This document shows, in pieces, positions 16,752 through 25,342 of a stretch of 35,165 nucleotides of DNA. A program made the translations under genes and the position numbers. The notes beneath the pieces are model-generated. The model was not told where the DNA came from, made no database searches, and saw nothing but the letters and a program-made list of their open reading frames with translations. The stretch spans positions 1 through 35,165 of the forward strand of contig JAJDBB010000020.1 of assembly GCA_029261555.1 (NCBI GenBank), in the 5' to 3' direction. Origin of the DNA: Nitrospinaceae bacterium. GTDB taxonomy: Bacteria > Nitrospinota > Nitrospinia > Nitrospinales > JACRGP01. The first letter of the stretch is position 1. Every line of letters begins with the position of its first letter.

Positions 16752-19565
16752 ATGAAATCCGACCTGCCTGCAAAAATGGACCGCGCCTTTCGCGAGCATC
16801 TGGAGACCATCCGGAGCCAGGAGACCGTTCTGCAAGAAAAGCTGGCCAGACTTCTGCAAAAAGAGCGGGCGTTGGAAACGGAAAGAATCCAGATCGATAT
16901 GGAAAAGGCGGCGTTTCGCGCAAGCCTGCAAAGCAAACTGGAATCCATCCAAAAAAACTATGAAGAGGAAGTCGAGCGCCTGAGTTCCGCCAACACAACT
17001 CTGGAAAACCAACTCGCCGGAAAGAACAAAGATTCCGAAGCGCAACAATCCATCCAATCTAAAAGGTTGGGGGAGGTGGCGGAGCTAAAAGCCAAACTGG
17101 AAAAATCCCATACATATAAAGAACGGATCCAACGGGACAAGTTTGACCAATTGATCGAAATGATAGACGGCATACACGAGACTCAGGAAGTATTTGACGA
17201 GACTCGCGAGAAGGAACTGCAAAGAATCGAACGCCATCAGGAATTATTAAAAAAGTCGATAAAAAGCCAGACAGTCAAGGCGGAAACCCTGCAGTCGCAA
17301 ACCGAGACGTTCAAGGCCTGGAAAAATGAATATCGGAGCCAGTTCCGCAAGGACTACCAGGCGAAGTTAAAGGAACTGGAAAAAGACTTTGTCAACAAAT
17401 CCGCTTATCACTCCCGGCGCCTGAAGGAATCCGATGCGGAAAAGGAATCGTTCCTGAAGGATAAGGAAAAACTGGTCATCAAGGAACAACAACTCAATCT
17501 GGACGCCAACAAACGGGCAGATGAAGTCGTAAAGAAAAAGCTCGAAGGCATAGAAAATTTTGAAAAGAAAATAAAAGCCAAGGAAGAAAAGTTGATCCAG
17601 ATTGAAAAAGCCTTGGTCCGTGAAAAAAACAAGCTCCTCGACAAAATGGTTCCGGATAAAGGAGCTAGCTTCATGCTGGAAGAACTTAAGGTGTTGGTAG
17701 ACGACCAGACGAAGGTCGTCGAGGAGCGGGAAAAATTCGCCAAAGAAATTGAAGCGCTGGAGAAAGACAGCGAGCGACAATTGGCTGAAAATTTGAAACA
17801 AATGGAAGAGGACAACGAAAAAATCCTCTCTCTGTTAAACCGGGAGCGCCAATACTTCAAGGACGAGTTTAAAAAATTAAAGGACAAGGAAAAACAACTT
17901 CTCAAGCGAGAGACACACGAAATCGAAACTCTGGACATGGAATACGAAGAACTCCGGGAGTCCCTGGAATCCGAAAAATTTCTAAAGGAAATCGAGTTGG
18001 AGGACATGTGGGAGAAAACCCTGGACAAGGAAAACGACCTGTTCAAAAAACAAAACCAGAATTTCGAGGAACAACTGGACAGCCTCAAGCAGTTGCAATC
18101 GTTGGAGGCGGATTTTAAGAGCCGGTTTGCCGACTTCAAGGAAACTTTAGAGGAGACAAAATCCAAAAAGGAAAACGTCGTTCAATTCCTCGACGAGTTT
18201 CAAAAAGGCTACACGGAGCAATTGGAAACTCAAAATTCAGAGTACGAAGATTTTTGCGGCCAAATGAAAAGAATGAAAAAGGAGTTTGTTGAACTGTCGA
18301 AAACTTTGAAGGAAGACAACGAGGCTTCCCGGCTGGCCAAAGCCCAGGCCATGGAATCATTTGAAGAAGAATTGAAAAGACGGCGCGGACTTTTGGAGCA
18401 ATTAGAATCGGATTTGCGCGGGCAAATGGAGAATTACGGAGGGCACCTGGAAGAAATGGAGCGAGTCAAAAGCGAATTGAGCCGGGTTGCAGAAGAGCGC
18501 GAGCGGGAAATCCAGGAATCAATGTCCCAACACGAAAGCCAGTTGATGGGGTTGTCCGAGTCGCTGGATGATTTGACGGAAGAATTTCAAAAGGAAAAAG
18601 ATTTTTTCCAGAGCCAGGTGGAATCCGGAAAACTGGAAGTGGTGGACGCCGATCTTCTCCAGGGCAACGAGGAGGACCGAGGCAAAAGGGAATGGGAACT
18701 GGCCCTGAAAACTTTCGCCGACAATCGAGGAGACCTGACTTTCAGCGAAGACTTTCTTTTAAAATTCGCGGAGAAATGGAATCAGAGAATTTCCATTCCG
18801 CCGGGAAAATTCTGGATGGGCGAAAAAACCTCCAGAGAATCCGCGCCCTGGAGCGAAATCAGAATTGAAAAACCTTTTTCAATTCGCAAGTACCCGGTAA
18901 CAAATATCGAATTCTTCCATTTTATCCACGAGACCGGATACCGCACCGAAGCGGAAGGCGACGTCGTTTCCATTGTGTTTCACAACGGCGTCGATTCGGT
19001 TTCAGTCGGGCCGGGAGAACCCGTTTATTCCAATCCAACTCTGGAACCGGACCCCGGCGCGTTTTGGCTGCATCCCAACGGTCCTCATGAAACCTTAAAA
19101 AATAAATACCACCACCCGGCAACGCAAATCACCTGGGCCGACGCACAAGCCTTTTGCCAATGGAAAACCGAGACGACAGAGGTCGCGCATCGTCTCCCCA
19201 CGGAAAGCGAATGGGAATACGTCGCCAAAAACCTCGGCGCCTATCAAGGGCCGGATTTCTATTGGCCGGAAAACGAAGCCACCGGATTTTACAACATCGA
19301 GGAAAGCGGAATTTTAAAAACTGCGGCGGTGGACCGCTTTCCCGAAAATAATTTCTCCGCCGGGGCGCAGGACCTATTCGGCAACGTCTACGAATGGACG
19401 CAGGACGCGCATAAAAAAAATGGCAGTTCGGTTCCATACCGGACGGCCAAGGGCGGCGCGTTCATCACTCCTTTCCGACACATCGCTCCCTGGAGGCGCC
19501 TGCCCTTTGCGGAAAACTACGCCGCTTCTTTTCTGGGTTTTCGTATCGTGATCGAAGAGGGTTGA
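16752..19565 (+). CDS. Large coiled-coil protein with C-terminal FGE-sulfatase-like domain
   Basis: Residues about 10-640 are an almost unbroken, highly charged coiled coil (Lys/Glu/Gln-rich heptads, very little Pro or Gly). From about 680 to the end is an FGE/SUMF1-like domain: ISIPPGKFWMGE, RKYPVTNIEFFHFI, ITWADAQAFCQWK, RLPTESEWEYVAKN, DLFGNVYEWTQDA and AKGGAF..LGFRIV. The two active-site cysteines of formylglycine-generating enzymes are absent, so sulfatase maturation is unlikely. There is no signal peptide or membrane helix, so it is probably cytosolic. The architecture suggests a long scaffold or filament with a ligand- or protein-binding head; that is inference. It has its own promoter; start ATG 16752 has AAAGAG just upstream. 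Antisense frames here are rich in Ser and Phe and are shadows. Confidence 0.85.
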   Translation: MKSDLPAKMDRAFREHLETIRSQETVLQEKLARLLQKERALETERIQIDMEKAAFRASLQSKLESIQKNYEEEVERLSSANTTLENQLAGKNKDSEAQQSIQSKRLGEVAELKAKLEKSHTYKERIQRDKFDQLIEMIDGIHETQEVFDETREKELQRIERHQELLKKSIKSQTVKAETLQSQTETFKAWKNEYRSQFRKDYQAKLKELEKDFVNKSAYHSRRLKESDAEKESFLKDKEKLVIKEQQLNLDANKRADEVVKKKLEGIENFEKKIKAKEEKLIQIEKALVREKNKLLDKMVPDKGASFMLEELKVLVDDQTKVVEEREKFAKEIEALEKDSERQLAENLKQMEEDNEKILSLLNRERQYFKDEFKKLKDKEKQLLKRETHEIETLDMEYEELRESLESEKFLKEIELEDMWEKTLDKENDLFKKQNQNFEEQLDSLKQLQSLEADFKSRFADFKETLEETKSKKENVVQFLDEFQKGYTEQLETQNSEYEDFCGQMKRMKKEFVELSKTLKEDNEASRLAKAQAMESFEEELKRRRGLLEQLESDLRGQMENYGGHLEEMERVKSELSRVAEEREREIQESMSQHESQLMGLSESLDDLTEEFQKEKDFFQSQVESGKLEVVDADLLQGNEEDRGKREWELALKTFADNRGDLTFSEDFLLKFAEKWNQRISIPPGKFWMGEKTSRESAPWSEIRIEKPFSIRKYPVTNIEFFHFIHETGYRTEAEGDVVSIVFHNGVDSVSVGPGEPVYSNPTLEPDPGAFWLHPNGPHETLKNKYHHPATQITWADAQAFCQWKTETTEVAHRLPTESEWEYVAKNLGAYQGPDFYWPENEATGFYNIEESGILKTAAVDRFPENNFSAGAQDLFGNVYEWTQDAHKKNGSSVPYRTAKGGAFITPFRHIAPWRRLPFAENYAASFLGFRIVIEEG

Positions 19566-19586
19566 TCCTCTCTCCAGGTAAGCGGC

Positions 19587-19615
19587 TTGATCGTCCCGCC
19601 GGATTGTTATATAAA
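19587..19615 (+). promoter_or_regulatory. Sigma-70 type promoter for the purE-tsaC-acpS-acyltransferase unit
   Basis: TTGATC (4 of 6, 19587-19592), a 17-base spacer and TATAAA (5 of 6, 19610-19615). The predicted start near 19622 leaves a leader of about 52 bases before the purE TTG. It lies immediately after the stop of the coiled-coil gene. Confidence 0.6.
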
Positions 19616-19673
19616 CAAAATTTTACGATCCAGTTTCGGCAAGACTAAATATTCCAACAAAAAGGAAAATGTT

Positions 19674-20192
19674 TTGAAGAAAATAAAAGTGGGGATCATC
19701 ATGGGGAGCGATTCCGATTATCCCATTATGGAAGAAACCTGCAAAGCCCTCGAAGAATTTGACGTGCCGCATGAAATCACCGTCACCTCGGCGCACCGCT
19801 CTCCGGAGCGCACTCGAAAATACGTGACCTCTTTAAGAAAGCGCGGCGTTCAAGTCCTGATCGCCGCCGCCGGGGGCGCCGCGCATCTGGCCGGCGTGGC
19901 CGCCGCCGAAACCGCCCTGCCCGTCATTGGCGTCCCCATACCGTCCGCGTCCCTGGACGGCATGGACTCTCTGCTGTCCACGGTGCAAATGCCCGGCGGA
20001 ATTCCCGTCGCGACAGTGGCGATCGGAAAACCCGGAGCCAAAAACGCAGGACTGCTGGCGGTCCGGATATTGGCGCTCAACGATTTGGCGTTGGCCAAGA
20101 AACTGGACGCCTATATAAAATCCATGGCCAAACAGGTGGACGCCAAAAACAAAAAACTGCAAGCCGCCCATGCAAAATCCCGTAAAACCTGA
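19674..20192 (+). CDS. purE: N5-carboxyaminoimidazole ribonucleotide mutase
   Basis: PurE moves the carboxyl group of N5-CAIR to form CAIR in purine synthesis. Conserved stretches: [13 protein letters not shown] at the nucleotide site, [11 protein letters not shown] with the catalytic His, [17 protein letters not shown] and [22 protein letters not shown], which identify the class I (bacterial) enzyme. The start is most likely TTG at 19674, with AAGGA seven bases upstream, giving 172 residues. A nearby ATG at 19668 is out of frame and stops at once. The usual partner purK is not next to it in this window; tsaC overlaps its end by 23 bases. Confidence 0.94.
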   Translation: MKKIKVGIIMGSDSDYPIMEETCKALEEFDVPHEITVTSAHRSPERTRKYVTSLRKRGVQVLIAAAGGAAHLAGVAAAETALPVIGVPIPSASLDGMDSLLSTVQMPGGIPVATVAIGKPGAKNAGLLAVRILALNDLALAKKLDAYIKSMAKQVDAKNKKLQAAHAKSRKT

Positions 20193-20844
20193 AGGCGCCC
20201 GCGCCTCCGAGCATTCCGAATGTTCCAAGCAGGAGAAATCCAGTGCGGACGTCAGAGAACATTTGCGCCAGGGAGGCGTCGTCGCTTATCGCACAGACAC
20301 CTTTTACGGACTGGGCGCCGACCCGTTCAATGAATCAGCGGTCGCAAATATCTTCAGGATAAAAAAACGTCTTGCCGACAAACCGATTCTCGTTCTTATC
20401 TCTCACGAAGGGCAACTGGAACAATTGGTCGAGGAAGTTGGACCTGAAGCGAGAACGTTGATCGACCGTTTGTGGCCGGGTCCTCTGACGCTTTTATTGA
20501 AAGTCCGCGCCGGCCTGCCCGAAGCGCTCACCGCCGGGACGGGGAAAATCGGCGTTCGCCTGCCCGCTGATCCTGTGTGCGTCAAATTTCTGAACGCAAT
20601 CGAAAGCCCGTTAACCGCGACCAGCGCCAACCTCAGCGGAGCGCCGGGTTGCCAAACAGCGGAGGAGGTCCGTAGCGCTTTCGGCGCCGATTTGATGATT
20701 GTTAACGGAGGGAAATCCCGCGGCGAAAAAGAATCTACCGTCGTCGACGCCGCCGTATCCCCACCCATTCTGATCCGCAAAGGCGCCGTTGAAAAAAGTA
20801 AAATCGAATCCGTCCTTGGGATGCAAATCCGTTCCCGCTCGTGA
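20170..20844 (+). CDS. tsaC: L-threonylcarbamoyladenylate synthase (Sua5/YrdC/YwlC family)
   Basis: This enzyme makes threonylcarbamoyl-AMP from threonine, bicarbonate and ATP for the t6A modification of ANN-decoding tRNAs. Seen: VVAYRTDTFYGLGAD, FRIKKRLADKPILVLI, LWPGPLTLLL, KIGVRLPADP, TATSANLSGAPG and ESTVVDA, all of the YrdC fold in order. At 224 residues it is between short TsaC and long Sua5, and it lacks a Sua5 C-terminal domain. The first 25 residues are not conserved-looking. ATG at 20170 lies inside the end of purE, with no strong ribosome binding site, suggesting coupling. Confidence 0.93.
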   Translation: MQNPVKPEGARASEHSECSKQEKSSADVREHLRQGGVVAYRTDTFYGLGADPFNESAVANIFRIKKRLADKPILVLISHEGQLEQLVEEVGPEARTLIDRLWPGPLTLLLKVRAGLPEALTAGTGKIGVRLPADPVCVKFLNAIESPLTATSANLSGAPGCQTAEEVRSAFGADLMIVNGGKSRGEKESTVVDAAVSPPILIRKGAVEKSKIESVLGMQIRSRS

Positions 20845-20890
20845 TAGAATTCGTTTTTGTTAGTCTCGAATCAACCTCAATGGAGCGAAA

Positions 20891-21271
20891 ATGATTTATG
20901 GAACGGGCGTGGATATCGTCCAAATCAGCCGCATTGAAAAAACAATAGGAAAACACGCGGGCCGATTTGAGGAACGGATTTTCACATCTCGGGAAATCGA
21001 ATACTGCCGTTCCAAAGCCAATCCCAGCGTTCACTTTGCCGCCCGGTTCGCGGTCAAGGAAGCGGCGCTAAAATCATTGGGGACCGGGATGGCAGGCGGC
21101 ATTCATTGGAAGGATATGGAGATCGTCAACTCCGATGAAACAGGACAGCCCGTTCTGAACTTAAGCGGGGAAGGCCAAAAGATTTTTCACTCGTTAAAAT
21201 TGAAAAAGATTCATGTGTCCATTTCTCACGAAAAAAACTACGCCATCGGTCACGCCATTGCTGAACTTTAA
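20891..21271 (+). CDS. acpS: Holo-[acyl-carrier-protein] synthase
   Basis: AcpS transfers 4'-phosphopantetheine from CoA to the serine of acyl carrier protein. The 126-residue length is normal. The magnesium-binding residues are D8 in GTGVDIVQISRIE and E57 in FAARFAVKEAALKSLGTG, and VSISHEKNYAIG is the conserved C-terminal strand. ATG 20891 has GGAG at good spacing (TGGAGCGAAAATG). It lies 46 bases after tsaC, in the same direction as the lipid A acyltransferase that follows, a plausible link between acyl-carrier activation and acyl transfer. Confidence 0.95.
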   Translation: MIYGTGVDIVQISRIEKTIGKHAGRFEERIFTSREIEYCRSKANPSVHFAARFAVKEAALKSLGTGMAGGIHWKDMEIVNSDETGQPVLNLSGEGQKIFHSLKLKKIHVSISHEKNYAIGHAIAEL

Positions 21272-21307
21272 CATTTACCAAAAACCCTCCTTTTTCATGC
21301 AAGCCCT

Positions 21308-22288
21308 TTGAAGCCCAAAAAGAGCTTTTCAAAACATATCCGATATCGCCTGGAATACCTCGCTTACCTGGTTTTCACCCCTTTGGCCCGGTCACTCTCT
21401 CATGAGTCGATCCTTCTCCTGGGCCGATTCATCGGAACCGCCGGATACTTCATCGCACGGAAAAGAAAGAAAATCGCCCTGGTGAATCTCGACGTCGCCT
21501 TCGGCCATAAAAAAACCCGGCGCCAAAAAGAACGCATCGTCAAAAGATCTTTTATCCAACTTGCCACTTCCGCCTTGCAATGCTGGTGGCTGGGCCGCAA
21601 CCCGCAGAACCGCATGCGCGCCGTTATCGACGGCGAACCAGAGGGACTCGACGAATTGCAACGATGCCTCGACCGCAAAAAGGGCGTGTTCTTTTTAACA
21701 GCGCATTACGGAAACTGGGAGGCCATGGGCGTCAACCACGGCTATTTGAAAACCCAACCGCTTTACTCCATTGCCCGCAAACTGGACAACCCCTATCTGG
21801 AAAAAGTCGCGATGCGCTTCCGCACCCTCTCCGGAAGCGGAATTTTATACAAAGATCAATCGCCCATAAAAATGCTTCGCGCCTTGAAAAAGAATTGTTG
21901 CGTCGCCGTGATGATGGATCAAAACATGGCGGTGGGCGGCGTGTTTGTGAATTTCTTTGGCCGCCTCGCGGCCACGGCGCGGTCCATCGCGGTGTTGAGT
22001 TATTCCACCGGCGCGCCGATCATGGCCCTGTTCTCATACCCGACGGGAAAAGGAACTTATCGAATTCAATACGGCCCCGAGCTAAAACTCGAGCGAACGG
22101 GAAATAAAGAGGCGGATATAAAAAACTGGACCCAGGCCTGCGAAAGTTATTTACAAGGAGAGATTGAAAATTATCCGGAACCGTGGATGTGGGGACACCG
22201 GCGTTGGAAGACCCGCCCGGTTAATGAAAAAAACGAGAAAAACGAAAAAAATGGGGACTTGTATCGCTCGCTTAAAAATAAAAATTGA
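21308..22288 (+). CDS. Lipid A biosynthesis lauroyl/myristoyl acyltransferase (LpxL/HtrB family)
   Basis: A 326-residue inner-membrane acyltransferase that adds secondary acyl chains to Kdo-lipid A or an analogous lipid. The catalytic HX4E motif is H133-YGNW-E138 (FLTAHYGNWEAMG). MMDQNMAVGGVFVNFFG and EPWMWGHRRWK near the end are the other family signatures. A hydrophobic N-terminal segment (about 18-50) would anchor it. The start is uncertain: TTG 21308 has no ribosome binding site, the frame is open back to the acpS stop, and no in-frame ATG exists before residue 103. The C-terminus carries a small lysine-asparagine repeat (NEKNEKNEKNG). It converges on fliA with 15 bases between the stops. 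Confidence 0.9.
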   Translation: MKPKKSFSKHIRYRLEYLAYLVFTPLARSLSHESILLLGRFIGTAGYFIARKRKKIALVNLDVAFGHKKTRRQKERIVKRSFIQLATSALQCWWLGRNPQNRMRAVIDGEPEGLDELQRCLDRKKGVFFLTAHYGNWEAMGVNHGYLKTQPLYSIARKLDNPYLEKVAMRFRTLSGSGILYKDQSPIKMLRALKKNCCVAVMMDQNMAVGGVFVNFFGRLAATARSIAVLSYSTGAPIMALFSYPTGKGTYRIQYGPELKLERTGNKEADIKNWTQACESYLQGEIENYPEPWMWGHRRWKTRPVNEKNEKNEKNGDLYRSLKNKN

Positions 22289-22303
22289 GCGGCACGCTGG
22301 CGT

Positions 22304-23062
22304 TTAATATTCTTCGGCGAGGAGGGATTTTAATTTGGTGCGCAACCGGAACACGGCTTTGGAATGTATCTGGGACACTCTGGATTCGGTGATTTCCAGG
22401 ACTTCGCCAATTTCCTTCATCGTCAGTTCCTCGTAATAATAAAGCGATATCATCAGCCTCTCCTTTTCGGGAAGCGTGTCGATCGCTTTGGCGATGATTT
22501 CTTTTAGCTCGGTGAGCCGAAGGGACGTTTGCGGATCGTGCTCTCCGTTGCCTGCCAGGCATTCCAGGAGGCTCTGCTGTTCGCCGGACTCCTTGGCAAT
22601 CCCCATATCTTCCAGGCTGAGCATGGGACGATTCTGGGTACTTTGAAGCGTTTGGTAAAACTGTTCCAGATCGACGCCCATTTCCGCAGCCACCTCTTCG
22701 TCCTCCGGAACCCGGCCCAGCTTGGCCTGCAATTTTTCGATGACGCCGTCCAGCGCCGTGGCTTTTTGCCGAACGGAACGAGGAACCCAATCCAGGGACC
22801 GCAACTCGTCCAGAATGGCGCCCCGAACCCGAAACTCCGCGTAGGTTTTAAATTTCGCCCCCCGGCTGGAATCGAACTTTTCAACCGCGTCCATCAACCC
22901 CAAAACGCCGACGCTGATCAAATCGTCGATTTCAATATGCGGCGGCAAGCGCATGGCGATCCGGTTGGCGACGTACTTGACCATCGGAGCGAACTCAATG
23001 ATGATCTGGTCCCGGTTCTCTGGAATAATTTCAATTTCGATTTTATTCATTGAAGAAGTCAT
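22304..23062 (-). CDS. fliA: Flagellar sigma factor FliA (sigma-28)
   Basis: FliA directs RNA polymerase to late flagellar genes and is usually held by FlgM until the hook is finished. The 252-residue protein has region 2 (LPPHIEIDDLISVGVLGLMDA, KFKTYAEFRVRGAILDELRS followed by LDWVPRSVR, the FliA/WhiG hallmark), a region 3 helix and a region 4 helix-turn-helix (LTMKEIGEVLEITESRVSQIHSKA). Start ATG 23062 follows an AGGCGG stretch; ATG 23050 is possible but worse. It is the last gene of the long operon that begins at fliL, so its own production depends on the sigma-54 promoter there. No FliA-type promoter was recognised inside this window. Confidence 0.95.
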   Translation of the reverse strand: MTSSMNKIEIEIIPENRDQIIIEFAPMVKYVANRIAMRLPPHIEIDDLISVGVLGLMDAVEKFDSSRGAKFKTYAEFRVRGAILDELRSLDWVPRSVRQKATALDGVIEKLQAKLGRVPEDEEVAAEMGVDLEQFYQTLQSTQNRPMLSLEDMGIAKESGEQQSLLECLAGNGEHDPQTSLRLTELKEIIAKAIDTLPEKERLMISLYYYEELTMKEIGEVLEITESRVSQIHSKAVFRLRTKLKSLLAEEY

Positions 23063-23098
23063 CGCCCGCCTGGCTTAATTTTCTTTCGTGTTAACTCG

Positions 23099-23347
23099 TT
23101 AAACCGTTTGATTAATATTTTCGCCTTTTGATTCCTCCGGCGGCTCGGAAGCCGATGGAGATTCTTTCGCGTCGATCAGGGGCCGGCACGCCAGCCAAAC
23201 CACAAGGCCGAAAACGACCGCTCCCTCGCCTCCTCGAATCAGGGAAGTCAACAAGCGGCTCCCGCTCAACACGCCGCCGACAAGCATCAGGGCGAAAGCA
23301 AACAAGCCGCACGCAACGGCAATTTTATTTCCTATAAGTTCGCTCAT
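23099..23347 (-). CDS. Small two-helix membrane protein of the flhG-fliA interval
   Basis: I do not recognise a named family. The 82-residue protein starts MSELIGNKIA, has two hydrophobic segments (about 8-29 and 40-56) separated by a short SRLLTSLIRGGEG loop, and ends in a charged, probably cytoplasmic tail rich in Glu, Ser and Pro. ATG 23347 overlaps the flhG TGA as ATGA, which fixes the start and implies translational coupling. Its place between flhG and fliA in a flagellar operon points to a motility or assembly role, but that is guilt by association only. Confidence 0.75.
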   Translation of the reverse strand: MSELIGNKIAVACGLFAFALMLVGGVLSGSRLLTSLIRGGEGAVVFGLVVWLACRPLIDAKESPSASEPPEESKGENINQTV

Positions 23348-24207
23348 TGGACCTGTAAAACGTCTTTCCAAAGAAAAGGCCGACGGGCGTCGCTATGTAC
23401 GCGCGCGGCGCTTTCGTCCAAAATCTTTTCGCTCAAATCCCGGACGCACCGGCTGGCCTTGGCGTAGGGGTACGCGTCGACAAAGGGCCTTTGTCGACGT
23501 ACGGATTTCGACACGCAAGGATCGGCGACTACGTACCCGGCGTATTCGATGGACGCTTCCGGAAGAAACTTATCCGCCACCGCCGAAAGATTGCGATAAA
23601 CCTGTTTGGCTTCGTTCTCCGATTTGACGGAATTGACCAGCAGACGAAAACTCTTTTTATTATGGTTCTGACACAACACTTTCATCAACGCATAAACGTC
23701 GGTGAGGGACGTCGGTTCCGGGGTGGCCACCAAAAACGCTTCCTGCGCCGCCGTGCAAAAAAAAGTGACGTTGGATGAAATCCCAGCCGCCGTGTCGAAT
23801 ATAAGATAATCATAGCTCTCGCTGAGCCGCTCGAATTCCTCCAGCAGGATCAGACGCGCCTCGTGCCCGAGGTGGGTCAACTCCTCCACGCCCTCTCCCG
23901 CGGGTAGGATATGAATGCCTCCCGGACCTTCTACAATAATTTCATCGATGGATTTTTCGCCAGAAAGCACGTGTTGCAAATTCAATTTTGGCGACAGACC
24001 GAGCAGGATGTGAATATTGGCGAGTCCAACGTCGGCGTCAAAAATTAAAACCCTCTTTCCTTTCCTGCAAAGCAGGTAGGAAAGATTGGTCGCCAGATTG
24101 GTTTTCCCAACCCCGCCCTTACCGCTACTGAAGGCCATTACCCTGAGATTCATTTCGCCGCGCCTGATATTTTTTAATGTTCTGGCTTGTCTTCCAGTTT
24201 CAATCAT
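23344..24207 (-). CDS. flhG: MinD/ParA-like ATPase FlhG (FleN, YlxH)
   Basis: FlhG limits flagellar number and position, working with the GTPase FlhF. The 287-residue protein has the deviant Walker A SSGKGGVGKTN (28-36), a FDADVGLANIHILLG switch I/Walker A' region and YDYLIFDTAAGIS Walker B. Its N-terminus, GRQARTLKNI, resembles the DQAxxLR activator motif by which FlhG stimulates FlhF. Start ATG 24207 has GGAAG upstream. It is 31 bases downstream of flhF and overlaps the next gene by four bases. The C-terminal amphipathic helix expected for membrane binding is not obvious by eye. Confidence 0.94.
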   Translation of the reverse strand: MIETGRQARTLKNIRRGEMNLRVMAFSSGKGGVGKTNLATNLSYLLCRKGKRVLIFDADVGLANIHILLGLSPKLNLQHVLSGEKSIDEIIVEGPGGIHILPAGEGVEELTHLGHEARLILLEEFERLSESYDYLIFDTAAGISSNVTFFCTAAQEAFLVATPEPTSLTDVYALMKVLCQNHNKKSFRLLVNSVKSENEAKQVYRNLSAVADKFLPEASIEYAGYVVADPCVSKSVRRQRPFVDAYPYAKASRCVRDLSEKILDESAARVHSDARRPFLWKDVLQVQ

Positions 24208-24238
24208 AGATCGCTTCCGCCTCTAATTTAGCCCCATT

Positions 24239-25342
24239 TCAATTAAAAATCAAACGAATTACCCTTTCACTTTCAGCGACTTCTATATCCTCCGGAACCT
24301 GCTGCCCGGCGGTGAAATAGGAAAGAGGAACATGCGTTTTTAACGCAAAATTAAACATCGGACCGAAAGAAACTCCCTCGTCCAATTTGGTAAATAAAAG
24401 CCGGTCGACCCCGAGACTTTTATAACTGTTGAAAACGCTTTCAAATATTTTTTCATGCGCCGTGACACTCAATACCAGGTGTATCTCCAACTCCGGCGCG
24501 CACGAAAAAATTTGTTTCAAGCGGTTGGGATATGCCGGATCCTTGTGATTTTTCCCCGTGGTGTCGATGAGAATCAGATCCTTGTCGCCGTGCCGGGAAA
24601 CGGCCCGCTGAAACTCGTCGGCGTCGGAAGCTATTTCGACCGGCGCGTTCATAATCTCTCCATACGCCCGCAGTTGTTCCACAGCTCCCACCCGATAGGT
24701 ATCCAAAGAAATGATCGCCACCTTCAATTTTTTTTCCAGGGAAAACCGGGCCGCCAGCTTGGCAATGGTCGTTGTTTTTCCCGCGCCCGTCGGCCCGACA
24801 AACGCGACCAGCCCGGGACCGGATTTCGGTTTTTTAAAACCGGGATCGCAAGGGATCAGGCGTTTCATCAACTTGAGAAGCTCCGTTTTTTCCTTAAAGA
24901 GAGACGGCTTCTCCAGCGAAGCGTCCGACTCTGCGTTGAGCCGCTCAATCAATTTCCCCGCCAGGCGCTCGTTGACGCCTGCGTCGACCAGGTTTTTGTA
25001 CAGAGTGAACTGACGTTCGCGAATCCCATAGGTCCGGACTCTGTCCGTTTGATTGAGCAGGGTCATCACCAGGGATTTTAATTCCGATTCCTCCTCGCCC
25101 GTCTCGCCGACGGATTTTTGTTCTTCGCGAAAGAGTTGTTCGGACGGCGATTCCTCGACCGCCTCGGCTGTTGGAAACCGGTCCACCGCTACGGTGATCT
25201 CAACCTGGGGCGACGCCGTCTTCAGAGACTCCGACCGGCGCAAGGTGCGCGTTCCCAGTATGAGCGCATCCTCTCCCATTTCGCTTTTGACGCGGTCCAG
25301 GGCTTCCAGATAATTTTTTCCGGTAATTTTTTTAATTTGCAT
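24239..25342 (-). CDS. flhF: Flagellar SRP-family GTPase FlhF
   Basis: FlhF marks the site where a polar flagellum is built. The 367-residue protein has a B domain with MQIKKITGKNYLEALDRVK and LILGTRTLRR, a helical N domain, and an NG domain with P-loop GPTGAGKTTTIAKL (183-196), ISLDTYRVGAVEQLRAYG and LILIDTTGKNHKD; the last is the G3 region, with TTGKN in place of the more common TAGRS. FTKLDEGVSFGPMFN supplies G4. It starts inside the end of flhA (11-base overlap). Presence of flhF and flhG together argues for controlled, probably polar, flagellation. Confidence 0.95.
   Translation of the reverse strand: MQIKKITGKNYLEALDRVKSEMGEDALILGTRTLRRSESLKTASPQVEITVAVDRFPTAEAVEESPSEQLFREEQKSVGETGEEESELKSLVMTLLNQTDRVRTYGIRERQFTLYKNLVDAGVNERLAGKLIERLNAESDASLEKPSLFKEKTELLKLMKRLIPCDPGFKKPKSGPGLVAFVGPTGAGKTTTIAKLAARFSLEKKLKVAIISLDTYRVGAVEQLRAYGEIMNAPVEIASDADEFQRAVSRHGDKDLILIDTTGKNHKDPAYPNRLKQIFSCAPELEIHLVLSVTAHEKIFESVFNSYKSLGVDRLLFTKLDEGVSFGPMFNFALKTHVPLSYFTAGQQVPEDIEVAESERVIRLIFN

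Noticed and set aside
17408-18166. Antisense 252-codon frame opposite the coiled-coil gene
   Set aside because: Its Ser/Phe/Leu-rich composition is the mirror of Lys/Glu-rich coiled-coil codons; no domain or ribosome binding site.
10193-19565. Diversity-generating retroelement using the FGE-like heads as variable proteins
   Set aside because: No reverse transcriptase gene and no template/variable repeat pair were seen, and the C-terminal segments lack the Asn-rich variable pattern.
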